A stretch of 33,923 nt of DNA, taken from assembly GCF_024494385.1 (NCBI RefSeq), contig NZ_JAEVLT010000046.1:1-33923 (forward strand). Reading direction: 5' to 3'. Shown piece by piece: positions 7,971 through 15,205 of this stretch. The stretch's first letter is position 1. The number at the start of each line of letters is the position of its first letter. The DNA is from Bacillus sp. EB600. Its GTDB lineage: Bacteria; Bacillota; Bacilli; Bacillales; Cytobacillaceae. A model generated the notes under the pieces. It saw only the letters and a program-made list of their open reading frames with translations. It was not told the origin of the DNA and did no database searches. Position numbers and translations under genes: made by a program.

Positions 7971-7999
7971 AGAAGGCCGTGAATATGCCACGGTCTTAG
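7971..7999. terminator. Hairpin terminator between convergent genes
   Basis: An AAGGCCGTG...CACGGTCTT stem with a loop of about 7 bases and one mismatch lies just past the LysR stop at 8008. On the minus strand it is followed by a pyrimidine-rich run (CTTGTTATT). Confidence 0.55.
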
Positions 8000-8007
8000 A
8001 AATATAT

Positions 8008-8892
8008 CTAGATCCTCTCTTTCACAAATTGAATCCATGTTCTTGTAGCAAAGGATTGATAGCTGTCCTTTTTCCAGGCAATTCCTAATTGAAAATTAAT
8101 TTTTGGATCGTTTAAATGTAATATTTTAAGCTCCTGATAATTTTGGTGAATTTCATGGGTATTGCTCAGCGGAAGGATCGTGATCCCCTTATTGATCCGC
8201 ACCATTTCGATCATAAAATTCCATTGCGATGTTTCACAAATAATCTCCGGCTGAAATCCATGCCTTTGACATTCATTTATTATAAGGTCATGGATGTGGA
8301 ATCCTTCCCGAAGGATGATAAATGGTTCATTTGTTAATTCAGACCATGTAACCACTTTTTTGTTAGCCAGTGGATGTTGTCGGTGTACTAATAGATGAAG
8401 GTCCGCTTTTAAAAATGGAAATAAGTCAAAAAGTGAATGGTCTGCCGGAATCTCCATAACAGCCAGGTCAAGCTCGCCTTCAAGCAGGCTGTGTTTTAAC
8501 TTTTCAGCTCCATCCTCTACAAATCGTACGCTTATCTCAGGATAGTGTTTATGAAATTCAGAAGTAATTTTGGTAAAAAAACCCTGTCCAAGCATGGGGA
8601 ATATCCCTATTTTTACGATTCCTTTTTTACTGTTTTTCCTATCATCTAATTCTTGGTATAAATGTTTTAGTGTTTGGGATATTTGCATTCCATATTGAAA
8701 AAGCAATTGCCCCATGTCCGTGACCTCCAGCTTTCGAGTCGTACGTATCAACAGCTGTACATCTAATTCCTCTTCTAAATCCTTAATGACATTACTGATA
8801 TTTGGTTGGGAGATAAACAGCTTTTCGGCTGCTTTTGAAAAGCTCCCCTGCTTCACTACCTCTGTAAAGTAATGGAGATGTTTTAGTTCCAT
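8008..8892 (-). CDS. LysR-family transcriptional regulator
   Basis: This is a typical LysR-type regulator of 294 residues. The N-terminal winged helix-turn-helix reads MELKHLHYFTEVVKQGSFSKAAEKLFISQPNISNVIKDLEEEL. The effector domain (about 90-290) begins KKGIVKIGIFPMLG and ends in KKDSYQSFATRTWIQFV. I moved the start to ATG 8892 because AAGGTGA lies 5 bases upstream and the family motif starts MELKHL; an in-frame ATG 18 bases further up lacks a site. The general pattern recalls the CidR/YwbI branch. It is transcribed away from bdhA and the GAF/PucR gene and faces the promoter copy B region across a 650-base gap, so it may regulate part of the island. The inducer is unknown. Confidence 0.9.
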   Translation of the reverse strand: MELKHLHYFTEVVKQGSFSKAAEKLFISQPNISNVIKDLEEELDVQLLIRTTRKLEVTDMGQLLFQYGMQISQTLKHLYQELDDRKNSKKGIVKIGIFPMLGQGFFTKITSEFHKHYPEISVRFVEDGAEKLKHSLLEGELDLAVMEIPADHSLFDLFPFLKADLHLLVHRQHPLANKKVVTWSELTNEPFIILREGFHIHDLIINECQRHGFQPEIICETSQWNFMIEMVRINKGITILPLSNTHEIHQNYQELKILHLNDPKINFQLGIAWKKDSYQSFATRTWIQFVKERI

Positions 8893-9144
8893 ACTGTCAC
8901 CTTGATTCATTTCAAATTGTTATGAATAGTATACAACATATATATTTAAATTATAAGTTGATTCTTATTATAAAATACACGTAGTCAATGATTTAGGAAA
9001 AATAATTACGATCTTAAATTATTCGCAGCATAATAAGTGTTTCAGTCCCCGGATTTTAACCTGGCTTTTTTTATGTGTGGTAACGGGGTTCGAAGGAATT
9101 ATAAGCCTTATATTGAAAAAAGCAAAAAATAATTATTACTAGTC

Positions 9145-9195
9145 TGTCATATAGAAGAACAACATAGTTTTATATAACAAAAATCATGGTATATT
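9145..9195 (+). promoter_or_regulatory. Island operator-promoter, copy B (35-bp dyad + TATATT)
   Basis: The dyad spans 9145-9179, starting TGTCATATAGAAGAAC; 11 of 17 half-site positions pair. TATATT is at 9190-9195, 10 bases after the dyad. The next gene downstream is the GAF/PucR regulator at 9549, so this copy would let that protein control its own synthesis if it is the binding factor. The leader to the start codon is about 350 bases. Confidence 0.6.
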
Positions 9196-9241
9196 TAAAT
9201 AAATACTTTTAATTTTTTGAATAATCATAATAAATAGATTA

Positions 9242-9255
9242 TGTAAACATTGACA
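9242..9255. promoter_or_regulatory. cre-like box, copy B leader
   Basis: TGTAAACATTGACA fits TGNAANCGNTNNCA with one mismatch (A for the central G). It sits at the same distance from its dyad as the boxes in copies A and C. Confidence 0.4.
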
Positions 9256-9548
9256 AATACCGTTTATAAATAGGCCCTTGATTTGCCTGGGTTTTTTTGT
9301 ATGAAAGGTACAAACATTTTCAATTAAAAATAACCAACCAACTATGTAGATATAAAATTTAAAAGTGCATTAAAAATAGTTCACGAACGTACACCTAAAT
9401 ATTTCCAAGTCAATGACATTCCATCACTCTACCATTTCGCCTGTTCTATATGCTTCAGCTATCTAATTTTTTGCCCGTTCACTATGCAAAATCAAAAGAA
9501 ATTCCCTTAAACTCCATTTTAATATTACGATTCCAAGGAGGTTTTTTT

Positions 9549-11342
9549 ATGATTAATACAAGTCTATCTCTAAATGAAAATCAAATATCTCTTTTACAGT
9601 CCAGTATTGAAAGCCTGCACAATACTCAGGATTGGGAACGGTTAACCGAAATGATCGTGTTGCAAGGCATTCGTTTGGCTGGGGGCGGGAAAGGCATGTT
9701 TTTAGTATTTGACCAAAGTTTAAAACAGCTTATCCCACAAGCGAGTGTTAAGATAGAAAAAACAGAAAGTAAAAAAATAATAAAAATTTGCAGAGAATTA
9801 TTGGACCATGATGAATACCGGGAACAAAAAAATGTTACTCATAATCAGATACATTTTTTTCCTTATAAACATCAAAAAATATTTTCAGGAGTCCTAGTCC
9901 TTTTATCAGAACAAGAGCAATTATCCTATGAACAAATAAAGCTAATAACTATGTTCATGCAGTCCGTATCCATGGTGGTTGAAAATTCGCGCTTGTATTT
10001 AAGAATGCAGCGTAAAACAGCAAGTTTAACATTAATGAACCAATTGCATCAACTGGTCAATCAATTTTCTTTTCAAGAATTTTTGAGGGAAATTGTCCAA
10101 AATCTTGGCGAAGTTCTTTCCTCTGAAATGTGTGGGATTATGCTGTATGAACCAGATCAAAATGAACTGGTTTTACAAAAGCCTGCATTTGGTGTCTGGG
10201 AAGAAAATATTATCAACCAATATCGTGTATCTTTAAAAGATCAAAGTAATGCAAAGGATGTTTTTTTAAGTGGGATCCCAAGTATTACATCAGAGGCTTC
10301 ATCCGAACGGCATTATAATCAAAATTTAATCAAGCTATTCGGTGTTGAAACGTTAATAACAGTACCTCTTGTGGTAGATGATAGAAGAATAGGCATCCTT
10401 CATGCAATAAATAAGAAAAATGGGTATTTTACAGAAGATGACATGAGCTTATTGATGGAAATATCCACTCAGTTGGGAGTGCTCTTGGAAGGAGCTTTGC
10501 AACTGAAAAGTACAGGCTCTTCAGAATTTCGACGATTGGAAATTGAAAAATATTTAATATCTCAATTGTTGGAGTATTTGATTGACAGTGACAAACAAAA
10601 CTTAGAAGAAGCAAAAAAAATCAGCAAAACATTAGGGATATCACTCACTCCTCATATTTGTGTAATGAATGTTGGAATGTATACAAATAAAAAATGGTTA
10701 GGTGTTATTGGAGAAGAACAGCAAAAATTTATGGTAAATAAAATTAAAAACATCCTTCCTGAATGTGTGATTAACTTTAATGGTGATCGGATCGTTATTA
10801 TTAGTTCTCATAAGGCAGAAATCGAAATTCACCACTTAAGTTCAACTTTACAAAAGGAATTAGAAAAAGTGGTTAATAGAAAAGTAGCTAATAAAGACAA
10901 TCAAACGATTGAGGTATATATTGGTATAGGCCAGTCAGTTGATGCTTTGGAGCTAATTGGAAATTCTTATATTCAAGCACAGCAGATCTTGAAAATATTG
11001 CCTCGTATCCAAGATGTGAAGAAAATAGCTTATTATCCGGAATGTGGAAGTTGGACTTTATTATCTAAACTTTCTACTCATGACGATATTATTTCTCCTT
11101 TCCTTAAATTATATTTAAGCAAAATAAATGAAAGAAAAGATTCTAGTGAATTGAAAGAAACTTTAGATGTATATCTAAGAAATAATGGACTCTTGAAAAA
11201 GACGGCGGATGAATTATTTATTCACCAAAATACACTAAAGTATCGTTTAGAAAAGCTGCAAAATTTGACTGGCTTTGATTTGCTTGACTCCGAGGCACGT
11301 TTGAATTTAATGCTGGCTTTAAGATTAGAGCATTTATGTTGA
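9549..11342 (+). CDS. GAF-domain / PucR-type helix-turn-helix transcriptional regulator
   Basis: This is a 597-residue sensor-regulator. Two GAF-like domains (about 15-165 and 185-330; the second contains EMCGIMLYEPDQNELVLQ and LITVPLVVDDRRIGILHAIN) would bind a small ligand. A CdaR/GGDEF-like middle follows (about 350-490, with YIGIGQSVDALELIGNSYIQA). The C-terminus is a PucR helix-turn-helix (about 525-590: LDVYLRNNGLLKKTADELFIHQNTLKYRLEKLQNLTG). AAGGAGG lies 7 bases before ATG 9549, which fixes the start; the frame is open further upstream without a site. Such proteins usually activate catabolic genes next to them. It stands between bdhA and the BKACE/Apc-like genes and behind conserved dyad copy B, so I infer it as the best candidate for binding that dyad. 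The ligand is unknown, perhaps a ketone or aromatic compound. Confidence 0.88.
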   Translation: MINTSLSLNENQISLLQSSIESLHNTQDWERLTEMIVLQGIRLAGGGKGMFLVFDQSLKQLIPQASVKIEKTESKKIIKICRELLDHDEYREQKNVTHNQIHFFPYKHQKIFSGVLVLLSEQEQLSYEQIKLITMFMQSVSMVVENSRLYLRMQRKTASLTLMNQLHQLVNQFSFQEFLREIVQNLGEVLSSEMCGIMLYEPDQNELVLQKPAFGVWEENIINQYRVSLKDQSNAKDVFLSGIPSITSEASSERHYNQNLIKLFGVETLITVPLVVDDRRIGILHAINKKNGYFTEDDMSLLMEISTQLGVLLEGALQLKSTGSSEFRRLEIEKYLISQLLEYLIDSDKQNLEEAKKISKTLGISLTPHICVMNVGMYTNKKWLGVIGEEQQKFMVNKIKNILPECVINFNGDRIVIISSHKAEIEIHHLSSTLQKELEKVVNRKVANKDNQTIEVYIGIGQSVDALELIGNSYIQAQQILKILPRIQDVKKIAYYPECGSWTLLSKLSTHDDIISPFLKLYLSKINERKDSSELKETLDVYLRNNGLLKKTADELFIHQNTLKYRLEKLQNLTGFDLLDSEARLNLMLALRLEHLC

Positions 11343-11649
11343 AAGAGTAAAATGTTCCTGTTTTGAACCTTTTATTTTATTAGTCCTATACAAAAATATT
11401 TAGAAAAAAAAGCCATTTTTTGTTTCCAGCAGACATAGGAAAAGGGGAAGAAAAAGATTATGATTTTATTTATAATATTCGAAATATTCATCCTAATCAT
11501 TAAAACAAAATGTATGCGTTTTCAAAAAATGACTGAGTACTCTAATTCCCGTCAATTCGAGGTAGAAAGTAGAAAATATTTGATTTCTTCACCTTACATT
11601 TTCTCTTAATATAGTCCTTCAATAAAATGACAAAAAAGGTGTGATTATT
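11343..11649. other. Intergenic leader of the BKACE gene
   Basis: This is 307 AT-rich bases without a gene. It contains one cre-like box and no copy of the 35-bp dyad. I see no convincing terminator after the GAF/PucR gene, so read-through into the BKACE gene is possible. Confidence 0.4.
11511..11524. promoter_or_regulatory. cre-like box upstream of the BKACE gene
   Basis: TGTATGCGTTTTCA fits the CcpA operator TGWNANCGNTNWCA with one mismatch (T at position 5). It lies 125 bases before the predicted start. Confidence 0.45.
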
Positions 11650-12489
11650 TTGGAAAAACTAATTATCTCAGTAGCGACAACAGGAGGCTTTACTACTAAG
11701 AAGCATACTCCGTACGTACCAACAACCCCACAAGAAATTGCAGACTCTGTTTATAAAGCCTGGCAGGCAGGTGCAGCCATTGCCCATATTCATGTTAGGG
11801 ATGAAGACGATAATCCAACCCTCGAGTTAGAACCGTATCGTGAAGTAAGAAGACTGCTGCAAGAGAAGAATAGCGACATTGTTCTTAACTTTACGACTGC
11901 AGGAGGATTAGATCTTACAAGTGAAGAGGATCGAATTCGAGTTTGTGAATTAAGTCCTGAGCTTGCTTCCTATGATGCGGGATCCCTGAATTTTGGATCG
12001 AAGGTATTTGTTAACTCACCTGGAATGTTGGAGAGATTAGCTAGTAAAATGCTAGAGTACAATGTAAAGCCAGAAATTGAAGTATTTGATATTGGGATGA
12101 TTCATAATGCCATAACGGTCGCAAAGAAAGGTTTAATTAAGCCTCCCTACTTTTTCCAATTTGTTTTAGGAGCACAAGGTGGAATGCCTGCTACCCCTGA
12201 AAATCTAATGTTTATGAAAAATAGTTTACCAGAGGGGAGCATATGGTCAGCTATTGGAGCGAGCAAAGATCAGTTAGCCATTAACACAATAACCATTCTG
12301 CTTGGAGGGCATGTCCGTGTAGGGATGGAAGATAGTGTTTGGTTTCGCAAGGGAGAGCTGGCAAAAACGAACGCTCAATTTGTTGAGAGAATTGTAGAAT
12401 TAGCTAAAATATTGGGCAGGGAAGTTGCAACACCTAAAGAAGCGAGAGAGATTTTGGGGTTAAATGTAAAGCGTGTTGCCCACTCTTAA
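11650..12489 (+). CDS. Beta-keto acid cleavage enzyme (BKACE, DUF849)
   Basis: BKACE enzymes are zinc TIM barrels that convert a beta-keto acid plus acetyl-CoA into acetoacetate plus the acyl-CoA of the shortened acid; Kce of lysine fermentation is the founding member. The start is TTG 11650: AAAGGTG at 11635-11641 lies 8 bases upstream, while the GTG at 11641 is inside it. With this start the zinc ligands fall at His46 and His48 (AHIHVRDEDDNP), the same numbers as in Kce. The active-site Glu lies in GGHVRVGMEDS (Glu227). AGGLDL, DAGSLNFG and PYFFQFVLGAQGGMPA are further family motifs. The 279 residues are full length. The gene precedes the Apc-like carboxylase operon, whose product should be a beta-keto acid, so I infer that it cleaves that product (benzoylacetate or an alkyl analogue). 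The exact substrate cannot be read from sequence. Confidence 0.9.
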   Translation: MEKLIISVATTGGFTTKKHTPYVPTTPQEIADSVYKAWQAGAAIAHIHVRDEDDNPTLELEPYREVRRLLQEKNSDIVLNFTTAGGLDLTSEEDRIRVCELSPELASYDAGSLNFGSKVFVNSPGMLERLASKMLEYNVKPEIEVFDIGMIHNAITVAKKGLIKPPYFFQFVLGAQGGMPATPENLMFMKNSLPEGSIWSAIGASKDQLAINTITILLGGHVRVGMEDSVWFRKGELAKTNAQFVERIVELAKILGREVATPKEAREILGLNVKRVAHS

Positions 12490-12663
12490 TATGAAGTATT
12501 TTTTTAGATATAATTTTCGGAAAATTCCGCATAATATTTTCAACTTATCATCCAAAAGGAAAAAATGCTTTCGTTGCTAATCCACAAAAAAGTGAAAAAA
12601 ATAATCTCTAAATTTGTTCTTAACTTACCTATCAATCTATATAAGGATTCTTTACAATTAAAT

Positions 12664-12693
12664 TTGTAAGATTCAGAATATTAAAAATATAAT
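12664..12693 (+). promoter_or_regulatory. SigA-type promoter of the Apc-like operon, with a dyad over the -35
   Basis: TTGTAA (12664-12669), an 18-base spacer and a perfect TATAAT (12688-12693) precede the first carboxylase gene by about 90 bases. The -35 is the right arm of the dyad TTACAA-N6-TTGTAA (12652-12669), which could be the site of one of the IclR or LysR regulators downstream. Confidence 0.55.
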
Positions 12694-12784
12694 TTAGAGG
12701 TGGTGGTCCGATCCTAAAAAAGTTAGACGTTTAAACATCAATTAACGATGAAAGTGAGCTTAATGAAAACAAGGAGGGCTTTAC

Positions 12785-14839
12785 ATGGAGCAAATGACGC
12801 AAACACAACAATATACTGTTGATATTGATACCGGCGGAACATTCACGGATGGATTTTTCTCTTATGGTGACCGGTTTGAAGTGGTAAAAGTTGATACCAC
12901 TCCACATGATTTAACAGTTTGTTTTAATAATTGTATAGCTGAAGGGGCACGGCGTTTTGGTTTTAAAGATGTAAGCGTTTTTCTGAAAGAAACGAAAACG
13001 ATTCGGTTGTCAACGACAGTTGGAACAAACTCACTCATTCAACGCACAGGTCCAAAATTAGGGCTTATCGTTTCAAAAGGATACGCATCTTCACTGTACC
13101 AAGATGGTGACAATCCCGTCTTAAATTATCTTGTGGACCCGGAGATGGTTGTAGCGATCGAGGAAGAAGTTTCTGAGCAGGGAGAAGTGATCAAACCGAT
13201 AAATGAAGAAGAAGTCAAGAATGCAACCAAAAAATTGCTGGAGCTTGGCACTCGTGTGATTGTTGTCAGTTTAAAAAATGCTCATTCAAATAATGAGAAT
13301 GAGAAGCAAGTACGCAAGGTAATTCAGGAGGACTATCCAAAGCATTATCTCGGCACAAAGCCTATTCAACTAGCCAGTGAGATTAGTTCACGAGCCAATA
13401 ATGCCATTCGCACAAATGCAGCAGTTGTTAATGCCTATCTCCACCGTGACATGGTGAAATATCTGTATAAAGCTGATGATGGTATCCGTTTAAAAGGATA
13501 TACAAAACCACTTTTAATTGCTCATGCAAATGGCGGGGTTGCTCGTGTAGCAAAAACGAAAGCAATTGATACGTATAACTCAGGTCCTGCAGCGGGGTTA
13601 ATGGGCTCGAAGTATATCGGCTCCATGTACGGGCTTGACAATATTATGACTGTTGACGTTGGTGGGACAAGTACGGATGTTGGGTTAATTTCGAATGGGG
13701 AATTAACATTTGATACAGAATCCAGTATCGCTGATATTCCAGTCCACACACCATTGATTCACGTCCTTTCTGTTGGGGGCGGCGGCGGTTCCATCGCGAA
13801 GGTAACAGCTGATGGAAAAATTCAACTTGGACCGGAAAGTGCGGGTGCAGTTCCTGGACCTGCATGTTTTGACCTTGGCGGCACAAAGCCAACCGTTACA
13901 GACGCGTGTGTTGTTCTTGGTCTAGTAGACCCTGACTATTACCTTGGTGGGACAAAGAAAATCTCAAAGGAAAAGGCAGTCAACGCGATTCAAAAATGGG
14001 TGGCACAACCATTAAACATTTCCATTGAAGAAGCGGCAATGAAAATTATCGATATCCTTGAACAAATTGGTGCAGATACATTAAAGCAGCTTGCAACTGA
14101 GCGAGGCAAGAATATTCTTACATTTGAATTGTTCTCGTTTGGCGGCGGCGGTGGATTGTTCTCAGGAGGAATGGCCAAGAAAAGCGGGATCAGGAAAGTA
14201 TATACATTCCCATTCAGTTCTGTATTTAGTGCCTTTGGCTTGTCAACAGCTGACATTGCCCACAACTATCAAGAACGTTTAGATTACGCCTACACGAAGG
14301 ATGAAGCGAATCTTGGACAAATGAAGGAAAGAGCGACAGAGCTCATCAATAAAATGAAAAAATTATCTTATCGTGATATGAGAGGTGAAGGTTTCACACC
14401 GGACTCTATTCAATTTGATTTATCTGTGGAAGTGGCTTCTGTTAACGGAAATCGTCGTGAAATCATTACGCTTCCTAACCAATTCCTTTCAGACAGCAGC
14501 GATAAGGAGTTACAGCAAATTTTAAATTCTGTTGCAGAGCAATTACAATCTGACGAAATAAATATTGAGTTTATTCGTTTGAATAGCAATGTAACCGTTT
14601 CTAGATACAAACTTCCTACATTAGAGATCACAAACCAACAGCTAGAGCCTAAATCAAAGCGAGACATCTATTGGAAGGATCATTTCATCACGACGAACAT
14701 CTATAATCTTGAAACACTGCAGCCTGGACATAAAATTGTTGGTCCTGCTGTTTTAGAAAGTTCGAATACGTCAATTGTTGTTCCTCTTGATAGCACATTT
14801 AGAATTGATGAACACTTAAATGGAATTATGGAGGTGTAA
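12785..14839 (+). CDS. Ketone carboxylase subunit, HyuA-like (Apc1-type)
   Basis: This belongs to the hydantoinase A / acetone carboxylase beta family (ASKHA fold), which uses ATP to phosphorylate the enolised ketone or bicarbonate. The N-terminal phosphate loop reads VDIDTGGTFTDGF (residues 13-24), and the second reads TVDVGGTSTDVG (about 289-300). LSVGGGGGSIAKV and PESAGAVPGPACFDLGG are family signatures, and LFSFGGGGGLFSGGMAK follows near 450. The 684 residues match the roughly 70-kDa first subunit of acetophenone carboxylase. AAGGAGG precedes ATG 12785. It is the first of five tightly spaced genes (gaps of 2, 19, -4 and 27 bases). Two different HyuA-like subunits plus a zinc subunit argue against plain N-methylhydantoinase, 5-oxoprolinase or three-subunit acetone carboxylase. 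Substrate is inferred to be an aryl or alkyl ketone. Confidence 0.85.
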   Translation: MEQMTQTQQYTVDIDTGGTFTDGFFSYGDRFEVVKVDTTPHDLTVCFNNCIAEGARRFGFKDVSVFLKETKTIRLSTTVGTNSLIQRTGPKLGLIVSKGYASSLYQDGDNPVLNYLVDPEMVVAIEEEVSEQGEVIKPINEEEVKNATKKLLELGTRVIVVSLKNAHSNNENEKQVRKVIQEDYPKHYLGTKPIQLASEISSRANNAIRTNAAVVNAYLHRDMVKYLYKADDGIRLKGYTKPLLIAHANGGVARVAKTKAIDTYNSGPAAGLMGSKYIGSMYGLDNIMTVDVGGTSTDVGLISNGELTFDTESSIADIPVHTPLIHVLSVGGGGGSIAKVTADGKIQLGPESAGAVPGPACFDLGGTKPTVTDACVVLGLVDPDYYLGGTKKISKEKAVNAIQKWVAQPLNISIEEAAMKIIDILEQIGADTLKQLATERGKNILTFELFSFGGGGGLFSGGMAKKSGIRKVYTFPFSSVFSAFGLSTADIAHNYQERLDYAYTKDEANLGQMKERATELINKMKKLSYRDMRGEGFTPDSIQFDLSVEVASVNGNRREIITLPNQFLSDSSDKELQQILNSVAEQLQSDEINIEFIRLNSNVTVSRYKLPTLEITNQQLEPKSKRDIYWKDHFITTNIYNLETLQPGHKIVGPAVLESSNTSIVVPLDSTFRIDEHLNGIMEV

Positions 14840-14841
14840 GG

Positions 14842-15186
14842 ATGAGAAAAAAAATTACGGAGTACATTGACTTAGATTTGGATAAAAAATATTGGGTTTG
14901 TAATAAGTGTGACCACGAAATTATTAGTGCCGATCAAAACTTTAAAAAGGGCCTGCTGATTTATGAGCGTGACCCGCATGAAATCCATCAGCCTCATCTA
15001 GAGGGAGAACATACTTTTTCACCGGATCCTAATTGGGTACGTTTGCTTGAATTCTATTGCCCTGGCTGTGGCACAATGGTCGAAACGGAAATACTAGCTG
15101 TTGGCCATCCTATTACGCATGATATTGAGATTGATCTCGCGGATGTAAAAATAGATAGAACAAAACAAGTTGAAGAAGTGAAATAG
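14842..15186 (+). CDS. Ketone carboxylase gamma-like zinc-ribbon subunit (Apc2-type)
   Basis: This is a 114-residue protein with two CxxC pairs: Cys20/Cys23 in YWVCNKCDHE and Cys73/Cys76 in LLEFYCPGCGTMVETEI. The second motif is characteristic of the acetone carboxylase gamma subunit and of the 15-kDa acetophenone carboxylase subunit, where the cysteines hold zinc. GGAGGTGTAAGG lies at the end of the previous gene, 2 bases before ATG, indicating translational coupling. It lies between the two HyuA-like genes, as in the acetophenone carboxylase operon. The role is structural and catalytic in the core complex; the exact function is not known to me. Confidence 0.85.
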   Translation: MRKKITEYIDLDLDKKYWVCNKCDHEIISADQNFKKGLLIYERDPHEIHQPHLEGEHTFSPDPNWVRLLEFYCPGCGTMVETEILAVGHPITHDIEIDLADVKIDRTKQVEEVK

Positions 15187-15205
15187 TCTAAGAGGAGGAA
15201 TCAGG

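Larger units (their letters stand above)
8893..9548. other. Long intergenic region with promoter copy B
   Basis: This is 656 bases without a gene. It holds the LysR promoter side, dyad copy B with TATATT, and a cre-like box. A weak stem with a T7 run (AGGC...GCCT, then GGG and seven T at 9272-9298) could be a terminator or attenuator in the leader of the GAF/PucR gene. The stretch 9300-9530 shows nothing I can name. Confidence 0.5.

Noticed and set aside
9145..9255. Sigma-54 promoter with upstream activator site
   Set aside because: No GG-N10-GC -24/-12 element is found near any of the dyads, and the GAF/PucR protein lacks the AAA+ domain of sigma-54 activators.
12694..12784. Riboswitch or T-box in the carboxylase leader
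   Set aside because: The leader is only about 85 bases, with no terminator stem or recognisable T-box/aptamer core.
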